Shown here one piece after another: positions 1-8,337 of a stretch of DNA of 44,633 nt. This DNA is from Flavivirga aquimarina. Its GTDB lineage: Bacteria; Bacteroidota; Bacteroidia; Flavobacteriales; Flavobacteriaceae. The DNA lies in assembly GCF_030540835.1 (NCBI RefSeq), contig NZ_JAUOEK010000161.1, positions 1 to 44,633 of the forward strand, in the 5' to 3' direction. Below the pieces are notes generated by a model that ran no database searches, had not been told where the DNA came from, and saw nothing but the letters and a program-made list of their open reading frames with translations. Made by a program: the position numbers and the translations under genes. Numbering within the stretch: position 1 is the first letter of the stretch; every line of letters begins with the position of its first letter.

Positions 1-34
1 AAAATCTTTGTAATTTCATAGTCAAGGAAAAAAG

Positions 35-76
35 AAAACCCCGTTTTTGGCTCGTCATAGCTGATTTCGGGGTTTT
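35..76 (+). terminator. Rho-independent terminator at left edge
   Basis: Arms AAAACCCCG (35-43) and CGGGGTTTT (68-76) pair perfectly and a T-rich run follows. An outer pair AAGGAAA (24-30) / TTTCCTT (80-86) extends the stem. It probably ends a plus-strand gene lying to the left of the window. Confidence 0.7.
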
Positions 77-96
77 TGGTTTCCTTAATTTACAAC

Positions 97-122
97 AAAA
101 CCCTCATATTTACAAGGGTTTT
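97..122. terminator. Second terminator-like hairpin
   Basis: AAAACCCT (97-104) pairs with AGGGTTTT (115-122) around a 10-nt loop. With A and T runs on its two sides it could act in both directions, including for the minus-strand gene ending at 201. Confidence 0.55.
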
Positions 123-142
123 CTTATTTATGAATGTGCCTA

Positions 143-162
143 GTCTGAGCGTAGTCGAAGAC
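143..162 (-). repeat. Short palindromic repeat, core TTCGACTACGCTCAG
   Basis: Read on the minus strand this is GTCTTCGACTACGCTCAGAC, with GTC/GAC closing arms. A diverged copy lies at 2698-2715 in the opposite orientation. It is intergenic, downstream of the T9SS gene. I recognise the core as a common dispersed repeat of flavobacterial genomes (from memory, not searched). Confidence 0.6.
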
Positions 163-200
163 AAACAGCGTGAGAATCTTTCTAATCGAAATTCAGATTA

Positions 201-2678
201 TTATTTAATGGCCTTTTTTGTAATAACTAAGCCGTTAGACAATTCAACTTTAGCAATATATATTGAGTTATTTAAGTTTGATAACCTATAGGTCTCAGAA
301 CTAGATGCTCCTTTTAAATAGTATAATTGACGACCAATAAGATCATAAACACGAATAGTTTTAATATTTAAGCTATTATTTGTGTTAAACTGAACTTTAT
401 CATTATCCAAATCAATAATACTGAATTGATTTTCTTCTATAGAAACATCGTTTGTAGATAATGCAGCTGCATTAAATACAATTTCAAAGCGGTCATTAAA
501 CTCACCAACTTCTGATGTGAAAGTATAATCACTGGCAGATAAATCATGTAACTTGTTAAGTAAATTATCTTTTAGGTAGATAGTATTATTAGTTAAAAAG
601 TCACCTTGTAATTGAGCTACAGATAATTTATATAATGTAGCAACTTCAATAGATGTTTTAAAACCAAGTTTTATAATTTCATCACTATCCAGACTATTAG
701 CTGCTTTTCCTTGAATGGCGAATTTTTTGCTAGAACCTTCAATGATTGAATACAACGCAGTGCCTTTAGCAGCGAATTTAGTTGTGTCATACGAAACGCC
801 ATCATCATCATTAGTAGCACCGTTTACATAACCAACAAGTATTTGATTAAAAATGCCATTATCAGATGTGAGATTCATCCATAATTTGTTAGCAACAATC
901 GTATTTGTTTTACTTTTTGTATTGGTGTTTTTGAAAAACTGACTGTTATCGGTCGCTCCATTTACACGCATAGAATTACTAAATGTAACATTTGTGGTGT
1001 AAATATCTCCGGAAACTAAAGAAGCCGAAGCAGAGTTAGACATCGATATAAAAAAGCCCTGACCAGAAGGAATAAATCTGGATGGAGTAACGCCATCTCC
1101 CCCAGCAGATTCTCCAACGGCATTAATAATGGCAAAGTCGTTATTTGAAAAATTAAAGGTTTGGTTACCGTTGGTTGTACTTGAAGGCGGGGTGTTTTGA
1201 GACCATAAGAATATGGCTCCGTTAATAGATTTGGGCGTTACAATATCTGTAGCAACATTACTATTAGCAGCTAAAAACAAGTCAGCATCAATAGCAGAAG
1301 GATATGGGTTGCCTACAAAATTCCAATTATAGTCTAACAACTCTGAATCGTTTCTGTAAATAGGAACAGTTACAATTCCGTTATTAAAATCACCGGTAAA
1401 TGTATGCCTGAACTGTTTATTAGATACTCCTGGTGCAGTATCATAAGCAAAACCTGTAAGAGTAGCTGCATAACCTACTCCGGCCTGCATTATGGTAGCA
1501 CCACTTACCAACTGCCAATCGTCCCCATTATCATCAATATTATCTTGACCTCCTATAGCTGTATCATCATTATTAGTTTCTGCAGTAGCGTCTAAGAAAT
1601 TTTGACCATTAAATATAAAACGTCTATTGGTAGGTGAACTAGTTAAAGCACCACTAACTGTTTGCCCTGAAACAGGAGAACTCCAATAAGTGTATTCATA
1701 CCAAGCATTCATTGGGGCTGTCCTTTTGGAAACTGTGATAGAACCACCACTATTAGTAACTGAGCTCAAATCATTTTTTTGAACAATAGCCCCGTATGGT
1801 TCTACGCCTATTGAACTACTTGCGTCAATTGTTATATCATTTTGAACTTCTATATAGGTGTTATCGGCAATAAGTAAATCTGCATTATTTAGAGTTAAGC
1901 TGCATGCTGAAAAACTTCCTATGCTTCCAAGTGTCGTGTAATCACCATTTAGAATAGCTGGTGTTGTAATATCTGGGCCACTAACGTTACTCCAAGCAAA
2001 ACCATCCCAAGTAACAGCAGTTCCGCATGGATCAAGTATACCCCAAATTTCGATATTATCAATTGCTATATCTTCACCTATAGCATTAAAATCAAAAACA
2101 ATTTGAATATCTAACAAAGAACCTGTACCAACTATACTTTGTGTAAATTGCGTAAATGTATCACTTATTGTTGCACCATCACCAGTTCCATCAAAATTGG
2201 TATCTATTTGAGGTTCTGTGTTAGTACCTCCAGTTCCTTCAACCCACAATAAATCAGAAAAAATTCCGCTATTATCTAAGTCGTAATTAAAGTGTAAAAA
2301 ATCTGAATCATCCCAATGTTGGCTTGCCCCAATATCATCTTCAGCAATATGTACTCTAAACTCTAAGCTGGAATAACCACTTATGTTAATATTATTGATT
2401 AAAAGACTCTGTTGTGAAGAAGCTCCTTCTCCATCTAAGTCTTGAGCAGTAAAATAATAAGTTCCTTGTATGTTTGAGAAACTTTCACCTGTTATATTTG
2501 AACCGTCGGTTCTAATAAAGTAATCTTCACCAGAACTAATAGCAATGTCTGTGAATTCTGTTATACTTGTAGAGTAACCATCGGGGGATTCAAATGTTAA
2601 TTCCGCAATTTTGGTCTGCCCATAACTAAAATTAAAAGCAGTAAAGAGTAGTATGCTAAAAGTAATTTTTTTCATCAT
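201..2678 (-). CDS. T9SS type A sorting domain-containing surface protein
   Basis: An 825-residue secreted protein. Residues 1-20 are a signal peptide ending FSYGQ. The first ~215 residues look like a beta-sandwich region rich in Asp, Gly and Ser. A central module carries YWSSPV (~330), GNPYPSAID (~455) and TPSRFIPSGQGFF (~535). The last ~75 residues match the type IX secretion C-terminal sorting domain (IKTIRVYDLIGRQLY, then a KKAIK end). It is therefore expected to cross the outer membrane by T9SS and be anchored or released at the cell surface. The central and C-terminal parts resemble the 1304-residue protein at 40504-44418. No catalytic motif is visible, so adhesion or matrix binding is only a guess. 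The start could be either of two adjacent Met codons (2678 or 2675). Confidence 0.88.
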   Translation of the reverse strand: MMKKITFSILLFTAFNFSYGQTKIAELTFESPDGYSTSITEFTDIAISSGEDYFIRTDGSNITGESFSNIQGTYYFTAQDLDGEGASSQQSLLINNINISGYSSLEFRVHIAEDDIGASQHWDDSDFLHFNYDLDNSGIFSDLLWVEGTGGTNTEPQIDTNFDGTGDGATISDTFTQFTQSIVGTGSLLDIQIVFDFNAIGEDIAIDNIEIWGILDPCGTAVTWDGFAWSNVSGPDITTPAILNGDYTTLGSIGSFSACSLTLNNADLLIADNTYIEVQNDITIDASSSIGVEPYGAIVQKNDLSSVTNSGGSITVSKRTAPMNAWYEYTYWSSPVSGQTVSGALTSSPTNRRFIFNGQNFLDATAETNNDDTAIGGQDNIDDNGDDWQLVSGATIMQAGVGYAATLTGFAYDTAPGVSNKQFRHTFTGDFNNGIVTVPIYRNDSELLDYNWNFVGNPYPSAIDADLFLAANSNVATDIVTPKSINGAIFLWSQNTPPSSTTNGNQTFNFSNNDFAIINAVGESAGGDGVTPSRFIPSGQGFFISMSNSASASLVSGDIYTTNVTFSNSMRVNGATDNSQFFKNTNTKSKTNTIVANKLWMNLTSDNGIFNQILVGYVNGATNDDDGVSYDTTKFAAKGTALYSIIEGSSKKFAIQGKAANSLDSDEIIKLGFKTSIEVATLYKLSVAQLQGDFLTNNTIYLKDNLLNKLHDLSASDYTFTSEVGEFNDRFEIVFNAAALSTNDVSIEENQFSIIDLDNDKVQFNTNNSLNIKTIRVYDLIGRQLYYLKGASSSETYRLSNLNNSIYIAKVELSNGLVITKKAIK

Positions 2679-2697
2679 GTTAGGTTTTAAAATCTAT

Positions 2698-2715
2698 ACT
2701 TCGACTATGCTTAGT
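2698..2715 (+). repeat. Diverged copy of the TTCGACTACGCTCAG repeat
   Basis: ACTTCGACTATGCTTAGT matches the core at 143-162 in 13 of 15 positions, in the opposite orientation. The closing arms are AC/GT here and GTC/GAC there, so the arms covary. It lies between the T9SS gene and recX, which are divergent. Confidence 0.5.
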
Positions 2716-2782
2716 ACAGTAGATTTGGTTTTTATAAATTTTTATTCTTATTGTTAATAATCTATTATTATTTTTGAAAACC

Positions 2783-3259
2783 ATGCAGGTATCAAAAAAA
2801 ACATATACAGTACAAGAGGCTACCAGAAAACTGGAGCATTATTGCGCATATCAAGAACGTTGCCATCAAGAAGTTAGAAAAAAGTTAGAAGGTATGCACA
2901 TGATACCTGAGGCTATCGATGTGATCATAGTTCACCTTTTAGAACATAACTTTCTTAATGAAGAACGTTTTGCCAAAACATTTGTAAGCGGTAAGTTTAA
3001 AATTAAGAATTGGGGGCGACGTCGTTTAACTTACGAACTTAAGAAAAAAGACGTGGTCAAAGTTAATATAAATCAAGCACTTAGAGAAATAGGAAATGAG
3101 GAGTATATCGAGGTTTTCAATGGTTTAGCCGAAAAAAAAGCAAATTCGATTAAAGAAACAGACAAGTTTAAAAAAAGAAAGAAATTAATAAATTATCTGT
3201 TATATAAAGGATGGGAATCTCATTTAGTGTACGAAAAGGCAAACGAGATTATACCGTAA
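2783..3259 (+). CDS. recX: Regulatory protein RecX
   Basis: About 158 residues from the ATG at 2783; an in-frame TTG at 2774 would add three residues. RecX proteins bind RecA filaments and limit recombination and SOS activity in the cytoplasm. The sequence shows the family's three-helix repeats: ALxxLxxRxxSxxEVxxKL-like text (LEHYCAYQERCHQEVRKKL), the LNEERFAKTFVSGK segment, and NWGRRRLTYELKKK. A TATTTTTG box at 2769-2776 fits the Bacteroidota -7 element and would give an almost leaderless transcript, which favours ATG 2783. Its 3' end overlaps the convergent cupin gene by 11 bp. Family assignment is strong; the length is typical. Confidence 0.9.
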   Translation: MQVSKKTYTVQEATRKLEHYCAYQERCHQEVRKKLEGMHMIPEAIDVIIVHLLEHNFLNEERFAKTFVSGKFKIKNWGRRRLTYELKKKDVVKVNINQALREIGNEEYIEVFNGLAEKKANSIKETDKFKKRKKLINYLLYKGWESHLVYEKANEIIP

Positions 3260-4121
3260 TTCCGTTATTTTTATGTGTTCTCACTATGGCTTGCTCATTT
3301 TTCCAATCAATCCATTTTCGCCCTTTTAAACGTCTCATGATATGATCATAATGACGCATAATCAATATATTATATAAAGCTCGACCAAAGTTTTTTGGGT
3401 TTCTGGCGATAGCTCTCAAACTCATAGAAAACCCCGGAGTATTATAGCGCATATAATGCCAATAACCTTCGGGTATATATAAAACCTCACCATGTTTTAA
3501 TTCTGTCTTGTAACCTTTTGCTTTTTTAAGTATAGGCCATTTTTTAAAATCCGGATTAGAAAAATCTATATCTTCTCTGGTAATTAAAGAATGTGGGATT
3601 TTATACAAGTAATCGCTCTGTTTCTGGTCAAATAAAATAACCTGTTTGGTACCTTCAAAATGAAAATGAAAAATGTTGGCTAAATCTATATCATAATGCA
3701 TAAAAGTATGTGAACCACGTCCTCCAAAAAATAACATAGGAATCCCTTTCATGAGACGTAAACCAAAATCCGGAAACATAAAATCGTTTCGTAGCTGAGG
3801 TATTTCTTTTATAGCATTCCAAAGAAAAATACGATATTTTGTGGGTTCTTTTTTCAGTAAATCCACGTAATCGCTCATTTTCATTTTTGCGTGAGGCTCG
3901 TTAAACCCGTCTCTGAAATCTACAGGTCTATCATCGTAAAGAGGAATGGTAATATCGCCGGCAATGGCCTTCATATAATCTAAATTCCACTTGGTGTAGG
4001 CAGGCCAATTTCTTATAATGTCTTCAATGACTACAGGCTTTTGCGGATTAAAATAGGATTTTAAAAAATCCGTTTTAGTAATGGTTTTTATACGAGCGAT
4101 ATCTTGCAGATTAAGTGCCAA
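3249..4121 (-). CDS. Cupin-like (JmjC-type) domain protein
   Basis: 290 residues, no signal peptide. The pattern is that of the cupin_8/JmjC-like 2-oxoglutarate Fe(II) oxygenases: an N-terminal segment KPVVIEDIIRNWPAYTKW, a central HYDID giving the HxD metal ligands, and a distal GYWHYM histidine in a LKHGEVLYIPEGYWHY strand, all typical of the double-stranded beta-helix. Members hydroxylate proteins or small molecules; the substrate here is unknown. It is convergent with recX, sharing the last 11 bp, and lies downstream of bioB on the same strand with a ~120-bp gap. I see no sign of damage. Family confident, function open. Confidence 0.8.
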   Translation of the reverse strand: MALNLQDIARIKTITKTDFLKSYFNPQKPVVIEDIIRNWPAYTKWNLDYMKAIAGDITIPLYDDRPVDFRDGFNEPHAKMKMSDYVDLLKKEPTKYRIFLWNAIKEIPQLRNDFMFPDFGLRLMKGIPMLFFGGRGSHTFMHYDIDLANIFHFHFEGTKQVILFDQKQSDYLYKIPHSLITREDIDFSNPDFKKWPILKKAKGYKTELKHGEVLYIPEGYWHYMRYNTPGFSMSLRAIARNPKNFGRALYNILIMRHYDHIMRRLKGRKWIDWKNEQAIVRTHKNNGITV

Positions 4122-4241
4122 TACTTAAATAGTTAGTTTAGTACCCAAAGTTAAGAAAACGTTACGAAAATAGAAATCCTATTTTGACGTTACCACAAGA
4201 GACGGCTTTTCGCTAATGTTAATAAGGAAAGGGGACAGGAA

Positions 4242-5336
4242 CTATTTAATCACTTTAGCCCTCTCTTTAGCAGTTTCATTACGTTCAATCGTGTGTTTAG
4301 GTCTGCTCCATTTTGGTTTTTCACCTAAAGCTTCAAACTTTGAATCAGCAGCTTCAACAGTTTGCGGTTGTACCTTCTTAGTAAATGGTTTTTGTGGATT
4401 TAAACCAAGTAGTTTAAACATTTCCATATCTTCATTTACATCAGGGTTTGGTGTGGTTAATAATTTATCACCTGCAAAAATGGAGTTGGCACCAGCAAAA
4501 AAGCACATGGCCTGACCTTCACGTGCCATTTGTGTGCGTCCAGCACTTAAACGTACTTGAGTTTCTGGCATCACAATTCTGGTGGTAGCTACCATACGAA
4601 CCATGTCCCATATAGAAATGGGTTTTTGATCTTCAAGAGGAGTCCCTTCTACTGCAACTAAAGCATTTATAGGCGTTGATTCCGGTTGTGGATTCAAAGT
4701 TGATAAAGCAACAAGCATACCAGCTCTATCTTCCAAGCTTTCGCCCATACCAATAATACCACCAGAGCAAACAGTCACATTGGTTTTACGCACATTATCG
4801 ATAGTGTCCAAACGATCTTCGAAACCACGTGTAGAAATCACTTCTTTGTAATATTCTTCAGACGAATCTAAATTGTGGTTATAGGCATACAAACCGGCTT
4901 CTGCTAAACGTTGCGCTTGGTTTTCGGTAATCATACCTAGAGTACAACATACTTCCATATCTAATTTATTAATGGTACGTACCATTTCTAAAACTTGATC
5001 GAATTCTTCTCCATCTTTTACATTACGCCATGCAGCACCCATACAAACACGAGAACTTCCCCCAGACTTAGCACGCAAAGCCTGAGCTTTTACTTGCTGT
5101 ACAGACATTAAGTCGTTTCCTTCAATATTGGTATGATATCGAGCAGCTTGTGGGCAATAACCACAGTCTTCTGAACAACCACCGGTTTTTATAGAAACCA
5201 ATGTAGAAACCTGCACTACATTTGGGTCGTGGTGTATGCGGTGAATAGTCGCTGCTTCGTATAGCAACTCCATTAAAGGTTTGTTATAAATATTTAGAAT
5301 TTCTTCTTTGGTCCAGTTGTGCTTGGTTGTACTCAT
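4242..5336 (-). CDS. bioB: Biotin synthase
   Basis: 364 residues. This radical-SAM enzyme inserts sulfur into dethiobiotin, the last step of biotin synthesis. The radical cluster motif is visible as GGCSEDCGYC (Cys54, Cys58, Cys61), followed by PQAARYHT. Further family text includes RVCMGAAWR, CCTLGM, YNHNLDSS, CSGGIIGMGE and the RLSAGR segment whose Arg contacts the auxiliary cluster. A C-terminal extension of ~40 charged residues follows the core, somewhat longer than in E. coli. It lies on the same strand as, but ~6 kb downstream of, the rest of the biotin genes and seems to have its own promoter. Confidence 0.97.
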   Translation of the reverse strand: MSTTKHNWTKEEILNIYNKPLMELLYEAATIHRIHHDPNVVQVSTLVSIKTGGCSEDCGYCPQAARYHTNIEGNDLMSVQQVKAQALRAKSGGSSRVCMGAAWRNVKDGEEFDQVLEMVRTINKLDMEVCCTLGMITENQAQRLAEAGLYAYNHNLDSSEEYYKEVISTRGFEDRLDTIDNVRKTNVTVCSGGIIGMGESLEDRAGMLVALSTLNPQPESTPINALVAVEGTPLEDQKPISIWDMVRMVATTRIVMPETQVRLSAGRTQMAREGQAMCFFAGANSIFAGDKLLTTPNPDVNEDMEMFKLLGLNPQKPFTKKVQPQTVEAADSKFEALGEKPKWSRPKHTIERNETAKERAKVIK

Positions 5337-5355
5337 ATTGAGGTTGTATTTTTAA

Positions 5356-5363
5356 CAAAAGTA
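5356..5363 (-). promoter_or_regulatory. Putative -7 box of bioB promoter
   Basis: Minus strand TACTTTTG matches the Bacteroidota TAnnTTTG -7 element about 20 bp before the bioB ATG. No clear -33 TTG was found at the expected spacing. Confidence 0.4.
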
Positions 5364-5619
5364 ATTATTATACCTAATAAAGTGGAAGATATAATTTATA
5401 AATTTAACTTTAAAATTGACTTTTATAGTATGAAACGATGAAATGGTAACATCTTTTTCTTAAAAATTTATTGCTAATTATAGAGCGTTATTTTTTAAGC
5501 GTTTAGAAGTTTAACCTTTTTAAACGAATAAATTCTCATTATATATAGTGAAATTCTAATTGTTGTCTATGATTTTAGTTAATAGTTATTACTTTTAATT
5601 TTCAAAAAACAACCTTAAT

Positions 5620-7109
5620 ATGAAAATCTTAAAACTCAAGTTTTTATTACTCATCATTTTAGCTGTAGGCTGTAAAAAAAAACCTTAGAAGCAATTATTA
5701 AAGGTAATGTAAAAGGAAATATACCTTATACCATTTTTCATACAGTTTCAGTAAATGAAACGGCATATATTCCATTTAAGGAAAAAATCACTCTAGATTC
5801 CTTAGGAAATTTTAAAGTTAATCATACTCTGGAAAAAGCAGGTTTTATTCAAATTTTAATTAATAAGGAAGACGGTTTTCAACAAATAACACGTGCAAAA
5901 TTAGTAGTAGAACCTGATAAAGAATATATTGTAAATTTTGATTTAACTCAAAAAGATAAAAGCAAAATGGTTCATATAGATGGCTTTAATAAGGCAGCTC
6001 AAGAACAGCTTAATGCATTAGAAAACCCCGGTCATATTCAAGGAGGAGCAAGGAAGTTTTTTAAAGATTCAATAGTTTCAAATGTGGTTTCTAAAATAGA
6101 CTCTTTAAAGCAGGCAGATATTTTAAAATTTGAAACACTTTATAAAAAAGATAGTATTTCTAAAGGTTTTTTCGATTTGGTAAAATTAGACAGAGGTTAT
6201 TATTATACAGCCTTAAAAGGAACTGTTGGGTTTGTTAAATTTATAATAAATCAAAGAAACGAGGGAGTTTTCACCGAAGAGGTTGAAATAATGTGGAAAT
6301 CTTGTTTTGACAATGATTTACTTAATCGTTCCGATTTTCAAAATACTGAATGGGGTTATGCTTTCGCTGAAAATTATTTGTATTATAAGGATGCTAAATC
6401 TTTTGATTTTGATATTGAAAAGCTTCAATCATCTATGAAAGATAAGAAAAGAATTGAGTATTCATTTCATCAAGCCGATAGTATATTGCCAAAAGAAAGA
6501 TTAGAATTTTATAAAGCTAGTTTTTTGTTTGAAAACTTAATCCAAAAAGATTATGAAAAAGAATTGGTAACTATTTTCAATGATTTTAAAGGCGGGTTTC
6601 CAAATAGTGGTTATACAAAGTATTTAAACCCTTTGGTAGATGAGGTTATTACTTTTCATGAAACCATAAAAAAACCTTTTAACGAAGGTATTGATTTTGT
6701 AGAAAACTATGCAGATATAACTACTTTTGAAGAGGTTCTTAAACCTTTAAAAGGTGAAAAATTATATGTAGATTTTTGGGCAACTACGTGCGGACCTTGT
6801 AAAAAGGAATTTAAGCATATTAAAGAATTAAAAGCTGTATTAAGCAAATATGGTTATAAACCACTTTATATTTCTATTGACCGTGAAAAAACCCATCAGC
6901 AATGGTTAGATATGGTTAAATTTTATGACTTAAAAGGCACCCATGTAAGAGCAAATGAAACATTGTCACAGAAAATTAGAGAAATGGGAGTGAATTATAT
7001 TCCAAGATATTTTTTGGTCGATGAAGCAGGAAATATTGTAGAAAATAAGGCAAAAAACCCATCACAATTAGATGACTTAGAAAAGCAATTGGTGGCGTTA
7101 CAAGATTAG
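5620..7109 (+). CDS. TlpA-like thioredoxin lipoprotein, frame broken at A9 tract
   Basis: The ATG at 5620 begins a lipoprotein signal peptide (ILAVGC at the lipobox) and then reaches TAG right after the run of nine A at 5674-5682. Adding one A, or a -1 slip, joins it to the frame that runs open to 7109, giving ~496 residues. The rejoined protein has an N-terminal DUF4369-like region (IIKGNVKGNIPYTIF), a helical middle and a C-terminal thioredoxin fold with FWATTCGPCKKE, whose CxxC fits periplasmic thiol-disulfide exchange. The internal ATG at 5967 would drop the export signal, so it is unlikely to be the true start. Either a recent pseudogene, a slippage-expressed gene, or a homopolymer sequencing error. 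Confidence 0.75.
5674..5682 (+). other. A9 homopolymer: frameshift or slippage site
   Basis: Nine A directly after the lipobox Cys codon. The zero frame meets TAG at 5687-5689; the frame shifted by -1 (equivalent to one extra A) stays open for over 1.4 kb and encodes the rest of the TlpA-like protein. Runs of nine or more A are known sites of polymerase slippage. Confidence 0.8.
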
Positions 7110-7246
7110 TCTTTTATTTTGAACAGTAGTATGAAAATTGCATTTTCCCAATACCTGTTGTATTTTTAAAATTTTGTTAAGCACAAAACAGTAGCGACCT
7201 AGTGCTTACTTTAACAAAGCATTTTAAAGTTAAAAGTTGATGTAAT

Positions 7247-8284
7247 GTGAATAGAATAAAAGTTTTTTTAAAACACCCTAATAAAAAAAGTATTCCTAAA
7301 ATGGTTAAGGAAATACTTGTACTTTTAGTAAAGAAAAGGGAGATTCCTTTCTATTATTTCAAGTATTTATATAGAAAAGATGCTATTGATTACTTGGATC
7401 ATTTAAGCCTTAAAGAACAAAGAAAGTTACAATATGATAAATCATTACATAACCAAGATTATGTAAGTGTTATTAATAACAAATTATATTTTGCTTTACT
7501 AAATAAAAATGACTTAATAAAAACCCCAAAACTGATAGCCTATAATTATAAATCAAGTTTTTTCCACAATGATACCTTAATACATATTTCTACCGAAAAG
7601 GAGCTAATTCATTTTTTCGAGAAAATATTTAATAATCAGAACGTCGACGGGGTGTTTCTCAGGCCTCATTCCGATTATGGAGGTCATGGATGTTTTAAAA
7701 TAACAAAAGACAATTTTATTAAAGAGTTAAAAGTTAAAAGTAAAATTCTTATTAATGGGAATTTTGTTCATACTGAGGTTATAAAGCAACATGATTCAAT
7801 AAATCAAATACATAGCAAGTCAATTAATACGATACGAATAATTACTTTGTTAACCCCTCAAAAAGAAGTAGAAATAATTAGTGTATCTATTCGGTTTGGT
7901 GTAGGCGATAGCGTAGTAGATAATGCTTCTTCTGGTGGTTTTTTTGTTGGAGTCGATTTAAATGATGGAATACTACAGTCAAAAGGGCATTATTTACCTC
8001 AATTTGGAGGAGGAGAAATAACTAGGCATCCAGATAGTGGTTTTGTTTTTGCAGGTTTTAAAATTCCATATTATAAAGAAGCTTGCGAAAGTGTAAAAAG
8101 TGGTGTTAAAGTTATTCCAGATGGATTAATAGGTTGGGATGTTGCCATTACACCAGATGGCCCAGTTATAATAGAAACTAACGCCGAACCACACATACAA
8201 ATTTGTAATATTATTAGTGGAGGACTATTAAAAAACAAACATGTAAAAAATTTGATTGAAGAACTAAAAACTAAAGCAAAATAA
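7247..8284 (+). CDS. Sugar-transfer-associated ATP-grasp protein
   Basis: 345 residues from a GTG start. The C-terminal two thirds match ATP-grasp proteins of the sugar-transfer-associated type: VFLRPHSDYGGHGC (ATP-binding lysine/glycine region), HSKSINTIRIITLL, FGVGDSVVDNASSGGFFVGVD, GWDVAITPDGPVIIETNAEPHIQ (metal-binding Glu/Asn). These enzymes are thought to ligate amino acids or other carboxylates in surface polysaccharide synthesis. No glycosyltransferase or capsule genes lie nearby, so this is an orphan copy and its acceptor is unknown. The N-terminal ~70 basic residues resemble the family's helical lead-in. The start is uncertain, since an ATG two bases upstream is immediately stopped. 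Confidence 0.75.
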   Translation: MNRIKVFLKHPNKKSIPKMVKEILVLLVKKREIPFYYFKYLYRKDAIDYLDHLSLKEQRKLQYDKSLHNQDYVSVINNKLYFALLNKNDLIKTPKLIAYNYKSSFFHNDTLIHISTEKELIHFFEKIFNNQNVDGVFLRPHSDYGGHGCFKITKDNFIKELKVKSKILINGNFVHTEVIKQHDSINQIHSKSINTIRIITLLTPQKEVEIISVSIRFGVGDSVVDNASSGGFFVGVDLNDGILQSKGHYLPQFGGGEITRHPDSGFVFAGFKIPYYKEACESVKSGVKVIPDGLIGWDVAITPDGPVIIETNAEPHIQICNIISGGLLKNKHVKNLIEELKTKAK

Positions 8285-8313
8285 AAACCTGCTAAAATTT
8301 TTTAACAGGTTTT
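8284..8313. terminator. Bidirectional terminator between convergent genes
   Basis: AAAACCTG (8284-8291) pairs with CAGGTTTT (8306-8313). It lies just after the ATP-grasp stop and before the flotillin stop at 8338, and T runs exist on both strands. Confidence 0.7.
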
Positions 8314-8337
8314 AAAATGTATTATTAATGAAGATTA

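Noticed and set aside
76-291. Small plus-strand ORF at left edge
   Set aside because: Crosses two hairpins, a repeat and the antisense end of the T9SS gene.
5967-7109. Independent gene starting at ATG 5967
   Set aside because: The open frame continues upstream to the A9 tract with family-like sequence and the export signal lies before it.
7171-7207. Hairpin GTTAAGCAC / GTGCTTACTTTAAC after the TlpA-like gene
   Set aside because: Only six continuous pairs and no T run; too weak to call a terminator.
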